Assembly: GCA_039934475.1 (NCBI GenBank)
Contig: JBDTMC010000089.1
Span: 1-20,827, forward strand
Source of the DNA: JBDTMC01 sp039934475
GTDB taxonomy: Bacteria > Acidobacteriota > Terriglobia > Bryobacterales > Bryobacteraceae
Length of the DNA: 20,827 nt
Direction: 5' to 3'
The notes under the pieces were generated by a model. That model was not told where the DNA came from. It saw only the letters and a list, made by a program, of their open reading frames with translations, and made no database searches. The translations under genes were made by a program, and so were the position numbers. Positions within the stretch are counted from its first letter, which is position 1. Each line of letters opens with the position of its first letter. Positions 8,307-16,071 of the stretch are shown in pieces.

Positions 8307-8861
8307 ATGGAAAGCACGGGTCTGGATGCACGGGAACGCTCGGCCTTGGCCAAGCTTCTGGAATGGAGTGCGGGTGAGTTGCTGCGTCACGCGGTTGCAC
8401 TGAAGGATCACCAATGGCTGTTCCGGCCGGAACCAGCGGCATGGTCTCTGGCGCAAGTCGTAGAGCACCTGATCTTGACCGAACGGGGCATCACCGCGCG
8501 GCTGGCCGCCCTCACGGAGAAGTATCCTCCCAGCGCGGCTCGCCAAAATGAGACCGCCGGCAAGGAAGAGCTGATTCTGCGCACCTTGCCCGATCGCAAG
8601 ACCCCGATGGCGGCTCCATCCATTGTCGAGCCACACCAGGAAGGGCCCCTACTGGTGACGTTGGAGGACTTTCTCGCACTCCGCAATCGGAGTATCGCCT
8701 ACATTCGCACTACAACTCATGACCTGCACGGTTACTATTCCAATCACGCAGCGCTGAACGTGCTCGACGGATATCAGTGGTACCTGCTGATTGCCGTTCA
8801 CACGGAACGCCACGCCGCGCAGATCGCCGAATACAAGTCTCATCCCGGGTTTCCCGCGTGA
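8307..8861 (+). CDS. DinB-like four-helix protein (first of a tandem pair)
   Basis: The 184-residue protein fits the DinB/DUF664-like superfamily: a four-helix bundle with three His residues binding a metal. Candidate ligands are His54 in SLAQVVEHLILTERG and His165 and His169 in VHTERHAAQI, with the typical preceding Trp in PAAWSLAQ. Family members include thiol-dependent S-transferases of the bacillithiol/mycothiol type and many uncharacterised proteins, so the reaction is not known. No signal peptide is seen, so it is probably cytoplasmic. It is followed by a clear paralog starting in a GTGA overlap with its stop codon, so the two are surely co-translated. The start has no obvious Shine-Dalgarno sequence but has a -10-like box 10 nt upstream. 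Confidence 0.85.
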   Translation: MESTGLDARERSALAKLLEWSAGELLRHAVALKDHQWLFRPEPAAWSLAQVVEHLILTERGITARLAALTEKYPPSAARQNETAGKEELILRTLPDRKTPMAAPSIVEPHQEGPLLVTLEDFLALRNRSIAYIRTTTHDLHGYYSNHAALNVLDGYQWYLLIAVHTERHAAQIAEYKSHPGFPA

Positions 8862-9427
8862 CCATTACTGACCAGGAACGTTCGACCTTGACCACTCTCT
8901 TGGAAGCAAGCGCGGCTTCGGTGCGCGCGGCTGCGGTTGATCTTTCGGAATCGCAGTCCAACTTCCGCCCTACCGAAGGGGCGTGGTCGCCATTGGAAGT
9001 GCTGGAGCATCTGGTTCTGATTGAGCACGGTATCTTCCGCGGTGTCGGCCAGTTGCTCGCCATGCCGGCGCAACCGGAGCTGAAAGTGGAAGTAGCAGGG
9101 AAGGACGAAACGCTCATCAACCTGGTACCGTTGCGGCGGCGGCGCGCGCCATCGCCAGAGATGTTTCTGCCACCGGCCGTTTGCCGTCCCCTGCCGGAAG
9201 CGTTGGCGGCGTTTGATCTTTCCCGCGCCATCACTCTCGATTTCGCGCGAACGACACAGGCTGACTTGCGCTCGCACTTTAAGGAGCACTTCGCGTTAAA
9301 GCTGATGGATGGTTACCAGTGGCTGTTGTTATTGGGTTCACACGCGCAACGCCATGCCGCGCAGATCAGGGAAGCGCAAGAGCATCCGGACTATCCGGCG
9401 CGTGCCACAAGCAGCGGCTTACCGTAG
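8858..9427 (+). CDS. DinB-like four-helix protein (second of a tandem pair)
   Basis: A paralog of the preceding gene: GAWSPLEVLEHLVLIEHGIF and DGYQWLLLLGSHAQRHAAQI match PAAWSLAQVVEHLILTERGI and DGYQWYLLIAVHTERHAAQI of its neighbour. Candidate metal ligands are His51, His162 and His166. The start is taken as GTG at 8858, which overlaps the upstream TGA (GTGA); a longer in-frame ATG at 8777 would lie deep inside the first gene and adds Arg-rich residues without similarity. The product has 189 residues and no signal peptide. The reaction is unknown. Two coupled paralogs suggest a heterodimer or two related substrates, which is inference. Its last 37 bases overlap the 3' end of the convergent ppx/gppA gene. 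Confidence 0.85.
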   Translation: MTITDQERSTLTTLLEASAASVRAAAVDLSESQSNFRPTEGAWSPLEVLEHLVLIEHGIFRGVGQLLAMPAQPELKVEVAGKDETLINLVPLRRRRAPSPEMFLPPAVCRPLPEALAAFDLSRAITLDFARTTQADLRSHFKEHFALKLMDGYQWLLLLGSHAQRHAAQIREAQEHPDYPARATSSGLP

Positions 9428-10920
9428 ATTTGATGGAATGCTTCCGCCGTGCACTCGGCGGCCCACAACTCCAGTCCTACGTCTTCTTTGGAGATCAGTT
9501 GGACGAGAACGCCGCTGCTGGTGAGTTCGCACTCCACGTCCTCCACGCGCTGTTCGCGACCTCGATCCAACGCATCCGCCAAACGCAATAGCGGAGCCAG
9601 TAGCTGCACCACGCGCCGGTATTCCGGAGCAAGCGCCTGATAATCCGTGTGTCGCGGACCTGGCATCGACTTGCGATGGTAGCGGCACAGCATCGCTACC
9701 AGGTGCCGCTCAAGGTCAGTGAAACCCGGCAAGTCACTGTTCGCGACAATGTACTGCGAATGCTTGTGATGGCCGGTGTCGCTGATGAGGTGGCCGGTGT
9801 CGCGCAGCAGCGCGGCGGCTTCCAGCAGGCGCTCATACTCCAGGCCCAGATGGTGCAGCGGCCTTAACGCGCCAAACAACTCATGCACAAAATGGGCTAC
9901 GCGGCGGGCGTGCTTCAGGTCAACTCCAAATCGCCGCGCCAGGTCCTCAACGGCGCGCCGCTGGTCGCGGGAAAGGCGAGTCAATTCCTGCCCTACACCG
10001 CGCGCTGCCAGGTCGGCAATCACGCCGTCACGCAGTCCAGCGGCACAGTAGTAAAGCGCCGGCAGGTTCAACGATTGCAGCACATGCAGGAATACCGCGA
10101 CGCCGGGAACGATGATCTCCGCGCGCCGCGGGCCGATACCGGTGATCTTGCGGCGTTGGGCCAAATCTGCGGCTGCGATGTTCTTGTACAGTGTGCGCAA
10201 CTGCGGTGTAGTGGCACGCAGCCGGTCCGCCTCAGCGCGCCGCGCGCGCGGAATCCGGTTGACTGCACAGACGGCAGCGGATGCTGAAGCCGAGGTCGCA
10301 ATCACACGGTCGAACTGCTTCCTGCCGATGCGGTCGATCACCGTCGCCAGTTTCTGTTCAATGAATTCGGCCAACTGGTGCAACTGCTGCGATGTGGGTG
10401 GATCGCTGCGCAGGAAGCCTTCCGTCAGGCGTACGGCGCCCAACTGACGGGAGAAAGCCTCTTCCTGTTTCAAGTCTTCGCCTGCGATTACTTCTGCGCT
10501 GCCTCCGCCGACATCGATGATCAGGATGCGGTGCTTCGGGTGCGGCCAGCGGTCCTGTACGCCGAGGTGAATGAGGCGCGCTTCCTCAGTGCCGGAGATG
10601 ATTTCAACCTGCGTACCCACGGCCTGCGAGGCGCGCTCCAGGAATTCCGCCTGGTTGCTGGCGTCGCGAATTGCACTGGTGGCCACCGCGCGTACGGCGG
10701 TTACGCTCAGCTTGCCGTAGGTGGCGGCAAAGCGCGTCAGCACACCACACACCAACTCCATTGCCTCGCGGCTCACCTGCCCGGTGCGAAATACGCTCTC
10801 GCCAAGGCGCGTTACTTGCCGGTCTTCCGCTAATGTGGAGCGGACCCCTTTGGAATCGAACTCGGCCGCGAGCATCCGCACTGAATTGCTACCGATGTCT
10901 ACCGCCGCGTACCGGGTCAT
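9391..10920 (-). CDS. ppx: Exopolyphosphatase / pppGpp phosphohydrolase (Ppx/GppA family)
   Basis: The protein belongs to the sugar kinase/actin-like phosphohydrolases that shorten polyphosphate or convert pppGpp to ppGpp. It shows DIGSNS at residues 8-13 (phosphate loop), TSAIRDA at 81-87, SGTEEARL at 109-116 and DVGGGSAE at 136-143, followed by PRRAEIIVPGV near 264-274. The C-terminal half has an HD-like helical domain with LLRDTGHLISDTGHHKHSQY and NSDLPGF near 371-400, closely resembling E. coli Ppx. At 509 residues it is of full E. coli Ppx length rather than a short bacterial form. MTRYAAVDIG at 10920 is preferred over the in-frame ATGs at 10938-10932, which only add MMMVTN. Which substrate dominates cannot be told from sequence. 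The 3' end overlaps the second DinB-like gene. Confidence 0.92.
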   Translation of the reverse strand: MTRYAAVDIGSNSVRMLAAEFDSKGVRSTLAEDRQVTRLGESVFRTGQVSREAMELVCGVLTRFAATYGKLSVTAVRAVATSAIRDASNQAEFLERASQAVGTQVEIISGTEEARLIHLGVQDRWPHPKHRILIIDVGGGSAEVIAGEDLKQEEAFSRQLGAVRLTEGFLRSDPPTSQQLHQLAEFIEQKLATVIDRIGRKQFDRVIATSASASAAVCAVNRIPRARRAEADRLRATTPQLRTLYKNIAAADLAQRRKITGIGPRRAEIIVPGVAVFLHVLQSLNLPALYYCAAGLRDGVIADLAARGVGQELTRLSRDQRRAVEDLARRFGVDLKHARRVAHFVHELFGALRPLHHLGLEYERLLEAAALLRDTGHLISDTGHHKHSQYIVANSDLPGFTDLERHLVAMLCRYHRKSMPGPRHTDYQALAPEYRRVVQLLAPLLRLADALDRGREQRVEDVECELTSSGVLVQLISKEDVGLELWAAECTAEAFHQIYGKPLLVARAG

Positions 10921-10933
10921 GTTGGTAACCATC

Positions 10934-10939
10934 ATCATA
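10934..10939 (-). promoter_or_regulatory. Possible -10 box of ppx
   Basis: TATGAT on the minus strand sits 13 nt before the chosen ATG at 10920, and no ribosome binding site lies between, so a nearly leaderless transcript is possible. No matching -35 was found. Confidence 0.3.
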
Positions 10940-10966
10940 GCCGCACGGGTCCGTGGTGCGCCCGCC

Positions 10967-10972
10967 TACAAT
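10967..10972 (+). promoter_or_regulatory. Possible -10 box of the SMP-30-like gene
   Basis: TACAAT abuts the ribosome binding site AGGAGG (10973-10978), which is 5 nt before the ATG at 10984. If it is a real -10 box, transcription would start inside or just after the binding site. No convincing -35 is present. Confidence 0.3.
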
Positions 10973-10983
10973 AGGAGGGAGAC

Positions 10984-11847
10984 ATGCGTTTTTTGCTCGC
11001 ACTAGCGCTCTGCTGCGCCGCCGGAGCCCAGGATTTCACTCAGTACAAGGTGGAACGCATCGCTACGGGCCTGCGCTTCGCCGAAGGGCCCACGTGGACG
11101 GCCGACAACATCCTCGTCTTCACCGACACACCCGCGAACCGCGTGATGCGTTGGGTGCCTAATGAGGGTCTGCAAGTACATCGCGAGAAGGCCTCCGGCC
11201 CTGCTGGCACGGCCGTGGACACACAGGGCAGGCTGTATGTCTGCGAAGCTCGCGCCCACCGTGTGATTCGTATCGATAAGAAAAATCACGAAGAGGTGCT
11301 GGCGGAGAAGTGGGAAGGTAAACGGCTGAACGCGCCGCACGACATCGCCGTGCGCAAAGACGGCCACGTGTGGTTCACAGACCCCGCCTTCGCCTCGGCC
11401 AATGAAAGCCGGGAGCTCGATTTCTACGGAGTCTTCCACCTCAATCCCAAGGGCGTCATTGAAGTTGTAGCCAAATGGAAGACGCGGCCGAACGGCATCG
11501 CACTTTCGGCTGACGGCCACACGTTGTATGTGGCGAACTCCGATGAGCGCAGCATTCACGCCTGGGATCTGGCGCGTTCGGGCGAGGCGTCCAACAACCG
11601 CGTGGTGGTCTCAAAGATCAACGGTGTGCCTGGCGGTATTCGCGCTGATGAAAAAGGGAATCTCTACGTCGCCGCCAAGGGCGTGCAAATCTATTCGAGC
11701 GAAGGCAAGCTTTTACATATGTTTGAACTGAGTGAGCGCTCCTCGAACCTCGCGTTCGGTGACCCGGATTATTCGGCTCTCTACGTCACTGCGCAAACCA
11801 GCGTCTATCGCATCCGGATCGACATCAAAGGAGCGGTGCAACACTAA
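10984..11847 (+). CDS. Secreted SMP-30/gluconolactonase-like beta-propeller protein
   Basis: MRFLLALALCCAAGAQ is a signal peptide with probable cleavage after AGA, so the product is exported. The rest is a six-bladed SMP-30/gluconolactonase/LRE propeller: FAEGPTW with Glu34, GPAGTAVDTQGRLYVCE, RLNAPHDI near 115-121, FTDP, TRPNGIALSADGHTLYVAN with Asn170, and GVPGGIRADEKGNLYVA near 214-230. Family enzymes are metal-dependent lactonases using a Glu, two Asn and an Asp. Here Glu34 and Asn170 are kept, but the Asp of the usual PDG motif is Gly217 and the Asn of the usual PND motif is His119, so lactonase activity is doubtful. A strong AGGAGG lies before the ATG. It is followed closely by the Nudix gene and probably shares its transcript. 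Confidence 0.88.
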   Translation: MRFLLALALCCAAGAQDFTQYKVERIATGLRFAEGPTWTADNILVFTDTPANRVMRWVPNEGLQVHREKASGPAGTAVDTQGRLYVCEARAHRVIRIDKKNHEEVLAEKWEGKRLNAPHDIAVRKDGHVWFTDPAFASANESRELDFYGVFHLNPKGVIEVVAKWKTRPNGIALSADGHTLYVANSDERSIHAWDLARSGEASNNRVVVSKINGVPGGIRADEKGNLYVAAKGVQIYSSEGKLLHMFELSERSSNLAFGDPDYSALYVTAQTSVYRIRIDIKGAVQH

Positions 11848-11848
11848 C

Positions 11849-12283
11849 GTGCCAGGTCCGCGGCAATATCCGTCACGGCCCTTTCTGGGCGTCGGCGCGC
11901 TCATTTTCGAGGGCGCAAAGATCCTGCTGGTGGAGCGTGGGAAGGAGCCACTGAAGGGTTACTGGTCGCTGCCGGGCGGGATTGTGGAAACCGGAGAAAC
12001 GCTGAAGGATGGAACGCGCCGCGAAGTCTTTGAAGAGACCGGACTCGTGGTGGACCCATACGAAGTGGCGGAAATCTTTGAGCGGATCATGTGCGACGCC
12101 GCAGGCAAAACTGAATATCACTATGTATTGATCGACTACCTGTGCCGCGTGGAAGGCGGCCGTCTTGAGGCTGCCGACGATGTCAGCGCCGTGCGATGGG
12201 TGGATGTGGCGGCATTGGGCGATCTGCATCTCACTGAAGGAACGCGCGAAGTCATCGAGAAAGCATACGCGGGGAAATCATGA
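11849..12283 (+). CDS. Nudix hydrolase (MutT/ADP-ribose pyrophosphatase-like)
   Basis: Nudix enzymes hydrolyse nucleoside diphosphates linked to another group. The complete Nudix box is present in two pieces, GIVETGETLKDGT then RREVFEETGL, fitting G-x5-E-x7-REUxEExGU exactly. It lies in a small alpha/beta domain that starts GVGALIFEGAKILLVERG and ends near VRWVDVAALGDLHL. The start is placed at GTG 11849, two bases after the preceding stop codon; AAGGAG lies farther upstream than usual, about 15 nt. Longer in-frame starts would run inside the SMP-30-like gene. The product has 144 residues and no signal peptide. Its stop codon overlaps the mutS2 ATG (ATGA), so the two are translationally coupled. 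The substrate is unknown; a nucleotide-pool sanitation role beside mutS2 is only a guess. Confidence 0.88.
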   Translation: MPGPRQYPSRPFLGVGALIFEGAKILLVERGKEPLKGYWSLPGGIVETGETLKDGTRREVFEETGLVVDPYEVAEIFERIMCDAAGKTEYHYVLIDYLCRVEGGRLEAADDVSAVRWVDVAALGDLHLTEGTREVIEKAYAGKS

Positions 12284-14691
12284 ACCAAACGAGTTCCGTC
12301 GTGCTGGAATTCGACACACTGAAAGCGATTGTGGGTCGCTACGTTTCCAGCCCCATGGGCAAAGAGGAGTTAGCGGCCCTACAGCCGCAGGAGGATCGCG
12401 CCGCGCTGGAGATGACTCTGGCAGAGGCTGCCGAAGGCATCGAGTACGTGAAGACCGCGGCGCAACCGCAACCCGCCGCGCGCGGTGCGGCCGTTCGCCT
12501 GCGTTTCGACAACATTGCCGATCCGTCGAAGACAGTGGAGTTGCTGCGCATTGAAGGCGCCACGCTGGAAGGTCGTCAGATCTTTGAACTGATTGAATTG
12601 CTGGATCGCGGCGCGGACGCCCGGTCTGTCCTCAGTGACGCAGGCGACCGGTTTCCGCTCCTCGCTGCGCAGGCCGGACGCATCGCGGACTTCCGTCCCG
12701 TCTTGCGCGAGATTTCTGGCAAGGTTCTGCCCGATGGTTCCCTCGATGACCATGCCAGCGTCGCACTGAACCGCATTCGCCGCGACATGGAGAAGATGCA
12801 GTCGCGCATTCAGGACTCCCTGGAACGCTTCCTGCGCTCCCACCGCGAGGACGGCGTGTTGCAGGAGGAGTACGTCACTATCCGCAACGATCGCTTTGTG
12901 GTGCCGATTGTTGCCGGCAAGCAGCGGCGCATCAATGGCGTCATCCATGGGGCCAGCTCCACCGGCCATACGCTGTTCGTGGAGCCGATGGACACCATCG
13001 ATCTGAATAACGACCTGGTGCGCCTGCGCGAGGAAGAACAGCGCGAAACGTTTCGCATTTTGCAGGAGATGACGGGACGCTTGCGGAAGTACGCGCCCGA
13101 TGTCGCGGCGGCCGTCGAAGTTCTGGGCCACCTCGATCTTGTCTTCGCGAAGGCCCACTTCGCGCAGTCTTTCGATTGCACAATCCCCCGCTTCAGCCCG
13201 CAGGATGCGCCGCGCCTGATGCTGCGCGAAGCGCGCCACCCATTGCTGCTCGATGTCTTGCGGAAGCAGAAGAAGCGTGTAGTTCCCATCTCCTTAGGCT
13301 TGGACAAGCAGCAGCGCACGTTACTCATCAGCGGCCCCAATACCGGTGGCAAGACGGTAACCATGAAGACCGTCGGCTTGCTTGCATTGATGGCGCAATC
13401 GGGATTGCCGGTGCCTGCCGTGGAAGCCGAGTTCCCGATCTTTGAACAGGTGTTGGCCGACATCGGGGATAACCAGTCCATCAGTGAGAGCCTGAGCACG
13501 TTTTCGGCGCACATCACCACCGTGCGCGAAATGGTTTTCGACGTCACGCCGGCCTCGCTCGTTTTGCTGGATGAGTTGGGACGCGCCACCGATCCCGAAG
13601 AGGGCGGCCCTTTGGGAGTAGCGGTGCTCGATCACTTCCGAGAAGCCGGCGCGTTCACGCTCGCCTCCACGCACCTGCTGGCGTTGAAGGTGTACGGCGC
13701 CAACACACCGGGCGTCGTCAACGCCTCCATGGGCTTCGATGAAGAGACACTGGAGCCGACGTACTTGCTACGCATCGGAGCACCGGGAAAATCGGCGGGC
13801 CTCGATATCGCGCGGCGTCTGGGCATGCCCCTGGGCTTGATTGAGAAGGCGCGCGCAGCGATGGGGTCAAGCGAACGGGATATTGCACGTTTCCTCAGTG
13901 AACTGAATGCGCGTGTGGATAGCGTCTCGCAGTTGGAAAAAGAACTGGAGGCAGCCAAGGCGGCACTGGCAGCGCGGGAGAAAGAGATCGCCCGCGAGTG
14001 GGAGCGGCGCGAAGCCGCGAAGATCAAGGAACTCGAACAGCGCGCACAGAAGCTGATGGAGCAGTTCGAATCGCAGGCCAAGGAGACCATCGAGTCCATT
14101 GAGCACACTTCGGATCAACGCAAAGCGGGCGACGTGGCGCGCCGTAAAGTCTCCAAGACGCGGCGCGAATTCCAGGAGCAGTTGGAGACGGCCGTGCGTC
14201 CGGAGAAGGAGACCGGTCCCGTCAAGCCAAAGATCGAGGAAGGCTCGCGCGTGCGCTTAAAGGGGATTCGTGAAGTAGCTCGCGTGCGCCGCCGGCTTTC
14301 GGGGGACGTCATCGAAGTGGAAGCGGGCTTCCTGAAGTTACAGGTCTCCGTGGATGATGTGATCGAGGTGTTGCCCGAAGGCACGGGCGGCGGATCGTCA
14401 CTTCCGAAGGGCGTCAGCTTCCAACCCGCCGGGCCGACCTGGGACGTCTCACAGCGGGAATTGAATCTCATCGGCCAGCGCGCCGAAGAAGCCGTGGATG
14501 CCGTAGACAAGTTCATCGACTCCGCCGCCATGGCATCAGTGGATCGCTTGCGGATCGTCCACGGTCACGGCATGGGCATCCTCAAGAAGGCGATCGCCGA
14601 ATACCTATCCCGCAGCCCGCACGTGGCCCGCTTCTATCCCGGGACACCGGCAGAAGGCGGCACCGGGGCTACGATTGTGGAATTGAAATAG
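12280..14691 (+). CDS. mutS2: Endonuclease MutS2
   Basis: MutS2 is an ATPase and Smr-domain protein that acts on branched DNA and suppresses recombination, and in some bacteria acts on collided ribosomes; it lacks the MutS mismatch-recognition domain. The 803-residue product has the usual plan: an N-terminal core and clamp (with EEYVTIRNDRFVVPI and HGASSTGHTLFVEP), Walker A GPNTGGKT at 352-359, Walker B LVLLDELGRATDPEEGG near 427-443, a charged coiled coil near 530-640 and a C-terminal Smr domain near 725-803 with HGHGMGIL at 761-768. The LDLR motif tied to nuclease activity in some MutS2 proteins reads LNLIG at 728-732, so nuclease activity may be reduced. The ATG overlaps the Nudix stop codon. 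Confidence 0.95.
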   Translation: MNQTSSVVLEFDTLKAIVGRYVSSPMGKEELAALQPQEDRAALEMTLAEAAEGIEYVKTAAQPQPAARGAAVRLRFDNIADPSKTVELLRIEGATLEGRQIFELIELLDRGADARSVLSDAGDRFPLLAAQAGRIADFRPVLREISGKVLPDGSLDDHASVALNRIRRDMEKMQSRIQDSLERFLRSHREDGVLQEEYVTIRNDRFVVPIVAGKQRRINGVIHGASSTGHTLFVEPMDTIDLNNDLVRLREEEQRETFRILQEMTGRLRKYAPDVAAAVEVLGHLDLVFAKAHFAQSFDCTIPRFSPQDAPRLMLREARHPLLLDVLRKQKKRVVPISLGLDKQQRTLLISGPNTGGKTVTMKTVGLLALMAQSGLPVPAVEAEFPIFEQVLADIGDNQSISESLSTFSAHITTVREMVFDVTPASLVLLDELGRATDPEEGGPLGVAVLDHFREAGAFTLASTHLLALKVYGANTPGVVNASMGFDEETLEPTYLLRIGAPGKSAGLDIARRLGMPLGLIEKARAAMGSSERDIARFLSELNARVDSVSQLEKELEAAKAALAAREKEIAREWERREAAKIKELEQRAQKLMEQFESQAKETIESIEHTSDQRKAGDVARRKVSKTRREFQEQLETAVRPEKETGPVKPKIEEGSRVRLKGIREVARVRRRLSGDVIEVEAGFLKLQVSVDDVIEVLPEGTGGGSSLPKGVSFQPAGPTWDVSQRELNLIGQRAEEAVDAVDKFIDSAAMASVDRLRIVHGHGMGILKKAIAEYLSRSPHVARFYPGTPAEGGTGATIVELK

Positions 14692-14703
14692 GCGGAATGC
14701 TGC

Positions 14704-14709
14704 TACCCT
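14704..14709 (+). promoter_or_regulatory. Possible -10 box of the small exported protein gene
   Basis: TACCCT lies 7 nt before the ATG at 14717, so a transcript from it would begin at or next to the start codon. A weak -35 candidate, TTGAAA at 14683-14688, has a 15-nt spacer. Confidence 0.3.
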
Positions 14710-14716
14710 GAAAGTA

Positions 14717-15043
14717 ATGCGGTCGCGAGTAAGTCATCTCTGGATGCTCGCCGGGGGCTTCGCCTTCGTTGTCCTCTTAGCGCTGGCATGCCAGCCGGGG
14801 CAAGTCGCCATTTCGTCCAACGGATTCTCCGCGCCCTTGTCGGCTCCTGCCGCGTTGGAATCGGGGCATTCCGCTCCGCTTGCGCAATCGCCGTTTCACT
14901 GGCATTGCGCTACTTACTACCGCAGCGAACTCTTACCGGCTGTTATTCAAGTGCGCCTGGCCAACCAGGATTGGCACACCGTAGCGCGCCCAGCGGCTCA
15001 CTACGGGCCCCTCCACCGCCGGCCTCCGCCCCGCTTCTCCTAA
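14717..15043 (+). CDS. Hypothetical small exported or membrane-anchored protein
   Basis: A 108-residue frame in the gap between mutS2 and secF begins with a positive N-terminus (MRSRVSHLW) and a hydrophobic stretch (MLAGGFAFVVLLALAC), a plausible signal peptide or membrane anchor; the Cys directly after it resembles a lipobox only poorly. The rest is low in recognisable structure, with a His/Tyr-containing middle (HWHCATYYRSELL) and a Pro/Arg-rich end. No family is recognised. The same-strand gap and the -10-like box 7 nt before its ATG support it, but there is no ribosome binding site, and an overlapping frame from 14788 is also open. It may be real or chance. Confidence 0.45.
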   Translation: MRSRVSHLWMLAGGFAFVVLLALACQPGQVAISSNGFSAPLSAPAALESGHSAPLAQSPFHWHCATYYRSELLPAVIQVRLANQDWHTVARPAAHYGPLHRRPPPRFS

Positions 15044-15121
15044 ATTTACTAGCAGTGTTATTGCGGCTCTACCGGCATGCACCGGAAGTGTGCCGCTTAT
15101 ACCTATTTCCGTCTTCATTTA

Positions 15122-15126
15122 GGAGA
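15122..15126 (+). promoter_or_regulatory. Ribosome binding site of secF
   Basis: AGGAG lies 6 nt before the ATG at 15133 and supports that start. The gap before it (15044-15121) holds no other gene; TATACC near 15098-15103 could be a -10 but has no partner. Confidence 0.6.
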
Positions 15127-15132
15127 AGTTGA

Positions 15133-16071
15133 ATGGAACTCTTTGTAAATACTCGTTTCGATTTTCTTGGCAGAAAGTGGTGGTTCATTCTGCCAACGTT
15201 GATTTTGTTGCTTGCCGGTGCGGTGAGCCTTGCGGTTAAGGGCGGACCCCGCTACGGAATTGAATTTCAAGGCGGCGCAGTGATGGATGTCCGTTGGCAG
15301 GGTACCCCGCCAGTGGAGGCAATCCGTAGTGCGGCTGCCGCGCGCCTAAGTGGTGTGAACGTTGTGGCAGCCCACGATCTAAGCGGATCAAACGGAGTGT
15401 TGGTCAGCGTAGAGGTACCCGCCGACGCTGACTTGACACCGCTCCGCAGCACTATCATTCAGGCCTTGAACACGGTGAGCACAACGTACACCGTCCGTAG
15501 CTTTGAAGTGATCGGCCCGCAGATTGGGGCCGACCTTCGCCATCAGGCCCTACTTGCTGCGGCCGGCGCCTCCACGGGAATGCTGGCCTACCTTGCCTGG
15601 CGTTTCCGCCTCGCCTATGCCGCGGCGGCTGTGCTGGCGATGATACATGACGCCTTCATCACAGTGGGGCTCTTCTCGCTGCTGAACATGGAGATCTCTC
15701 TCACCGTGGTGGCGGCCTTACTCACGCTGGTGGGCTACTCCATGAACGACACCATCGTTGTCTTCGACCGCGTGCGGGAGAATCGCCTGACGAACAAGCG
15801 CGAGTCTCTGTCCGCGGTGATCAACCGCAGCATCAATGAGACGCTCGGCCGGACAGTGCTGACTTCCGGCCTCACCCTGCTCACCGCTTTGGCACTGTTG
15901 GCCTTTGGCGGACCGGTCCTCCACGGGTTTGCGTTCGCCCTCACAGTGGGCATTATCGCCGGAACGCTATCCACGGTTTTCGTCGCCGGCCCGATTTTAG
16001 TGGCCTGGGAGGAGCGCTTCGCCGAGGTTCCCCAGCCACGCGCTGCCCTACCAGTGGGAGGTGTGCAATGA
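15133..16071 (+). CDS. secF: Protein translocase subunit SecF
   Basis: SecF works with SecD in the inner membrane to pull exported proteins across after SecYEG, using the proton gradient. The 312-residue product has a first membrane helix near 17-36, the family motif YGIEFQGG near 41-48, a small periplasmic domain ending at SFEVIGPQIG near 123-132, and five more membrane helices, with GYSMNDTIVVFDRVREN near 201-217 (the conserved cytoplasmic loop) and LTSGLTLLTALALL further on. It starts at ATG 15133 behind AGGAG. It precedes secD and overlaps it by ATGA, the reverse of the usual secD-secF order, and no yajC is nearby. Confidence 0.95.
   Translation: MELFVNTRFDFLGRKWWFILPTLILLLAGAVSLAVKGGPRYGIEFQGGAVMDVRWQGTPPVEAIRSAAAARLSGVNVVAAHDLSGSNGVLVSVEVPADADLTPLRSTIIQALNTVSTTYTVRSFEVIGPQIGADLRHQALLAAAGASTGMLAYLAWRFRLAYAAAAVLAMIHDAFITVGLFSLLNMEISLTVVAALLTLVGYSMNDTIVVFDRVRENRLTNKRESLSAVINRSINETLGRTVLTSGLTLLTALALLAFGGPVLHGFAFALTVGIIAGTLSTVFVAGPILVAWEERFAEVPQPRAALPVGGVQ

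Noticed and set aside
8261..8353. N-terminal extension of nadE to 8353
   Set aside because: The extension has no family similarity, runs into the divergent DinB gene, and the site GGAGG supports the start at 8260.
7703..8377. A 224-codon plus-strand open frame opposite nadE
   Set aside because: It overlaps the catalytic region of nadE on the other strand and crosses the nadE start region; no domain is recognisable.
12379..13239. A 286-codon minus-strand open frame within mutS2
   Set aside because: It is a shadow of a strongly supported gene, and its product shows no domain pattern; high GC gives long chance frames.
12810..13589. A 259-codon minus-strand open frame within mutS2
   Set aside because: It lies opposite the Walker region of mutS2; the product is rich in Ser, Arg and Thr without family likeness.
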